This document shows positions 5,211 to 5,273 of a stretch of 5,273 nt of DNA, one piece after another (position 1 is the first letter of the stretch; the number at the start of each line of letters is the position of its first letter). The stretch covers positions 1 through 5,273 of the forward strand of contig JAHIZN010000310.1 in assembly GCA_018814245.1 (NCBI GenBank), written 5' to 3'. The translations under genes and the position numbers were made by a program. The stretch comes from a bacterium (GTDB taxonomy: Bacteria > UBA9089 > CG2-30-40-21). The notes beneath the pieces were generated by a model. The model was not told the DNA's origin, did no database searches, and saw nothing but the letters and a program-made list of their open reading frames with translations.

Positions 5211-5273
5211 AATATCAAAGTATTTCTGTTTCTGCCTTGTTTGTGTAATGTTAATAAGATATTCACCACCCTA

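Overview
The window carries five intact plus-strand genes and, at its left edge, the tail of a sixth. In order they are an unidentified upstream gene end, pyruvoyl-dependent arginine decarboxylase (pdaD), an agmatinase-family ureohydrolase (speB), the 16S rRNA methyltransferase rsmD, an rpoD-like sigma-70 factor, and a small two-CBS-domain protein. Nothing convincing is encoded on the minus strand. I see no tRNA, rRNA, CRISPR array, phage gene or transposase gene.

The first two complete genes form a metabolic pair: arginine is decarboxylated to agmatine by PdaD, and the ureohydrolase removes urea from agmatine (or from an aminopropyl derivative) to make a polyamine precursor. rsmD and the sigma factor are 56 bp apart and may be co-transcribed. 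They are information-processing genes with no obvious link to the polyamine pair. The CBS protein is probably an adenylate-type ligand sensor of unknown target.

The space between genes is the unusual part. Almost every sizeable gap holds short, non-coding, inverted-repeat elements (MITE-like). Four types are visible: (1) an element at 636-863 with GTAA...TTAC ends and a perfect 8-bp target duplication, with related ends at 4577-4589, 5067 and 5150; (2) a palindromic CGCAAAG-unit element at 910-1026; (3) a CGCGGAG-unit element at 1904-2336, similar in design to type 2; (4) a TA-flanked element at 1953-2207 lying inside type 3, with a further end at 4311-4347 that overlaps the sigma gene's stop codon. 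A fifth structure at 4465-4542 is an AT-rich hairpin running into an 8-bp tandem repeat. Several elements sit within a few bases of a stop codon or ribosome binding site, yet no reading frame is broken.

Organism: a bacterium with AT-rich intergenic DNA, strong GGAGG-type ribosome binding sites, an archaeal-type pyruvoyl arginine decarboxylase and many palindromic intergenic repeats. From general impression this fits an anammox-type planctomycete (Brocadiales), but that is an inference at modest confidence and no taxonomic marker in the window proves it. I found no defence system or other new multi-gene system. The points most worth a second look are the nested and gene-abutting small elements and the unusual residues in the sigma factor, RsmD and ureohydrolase.
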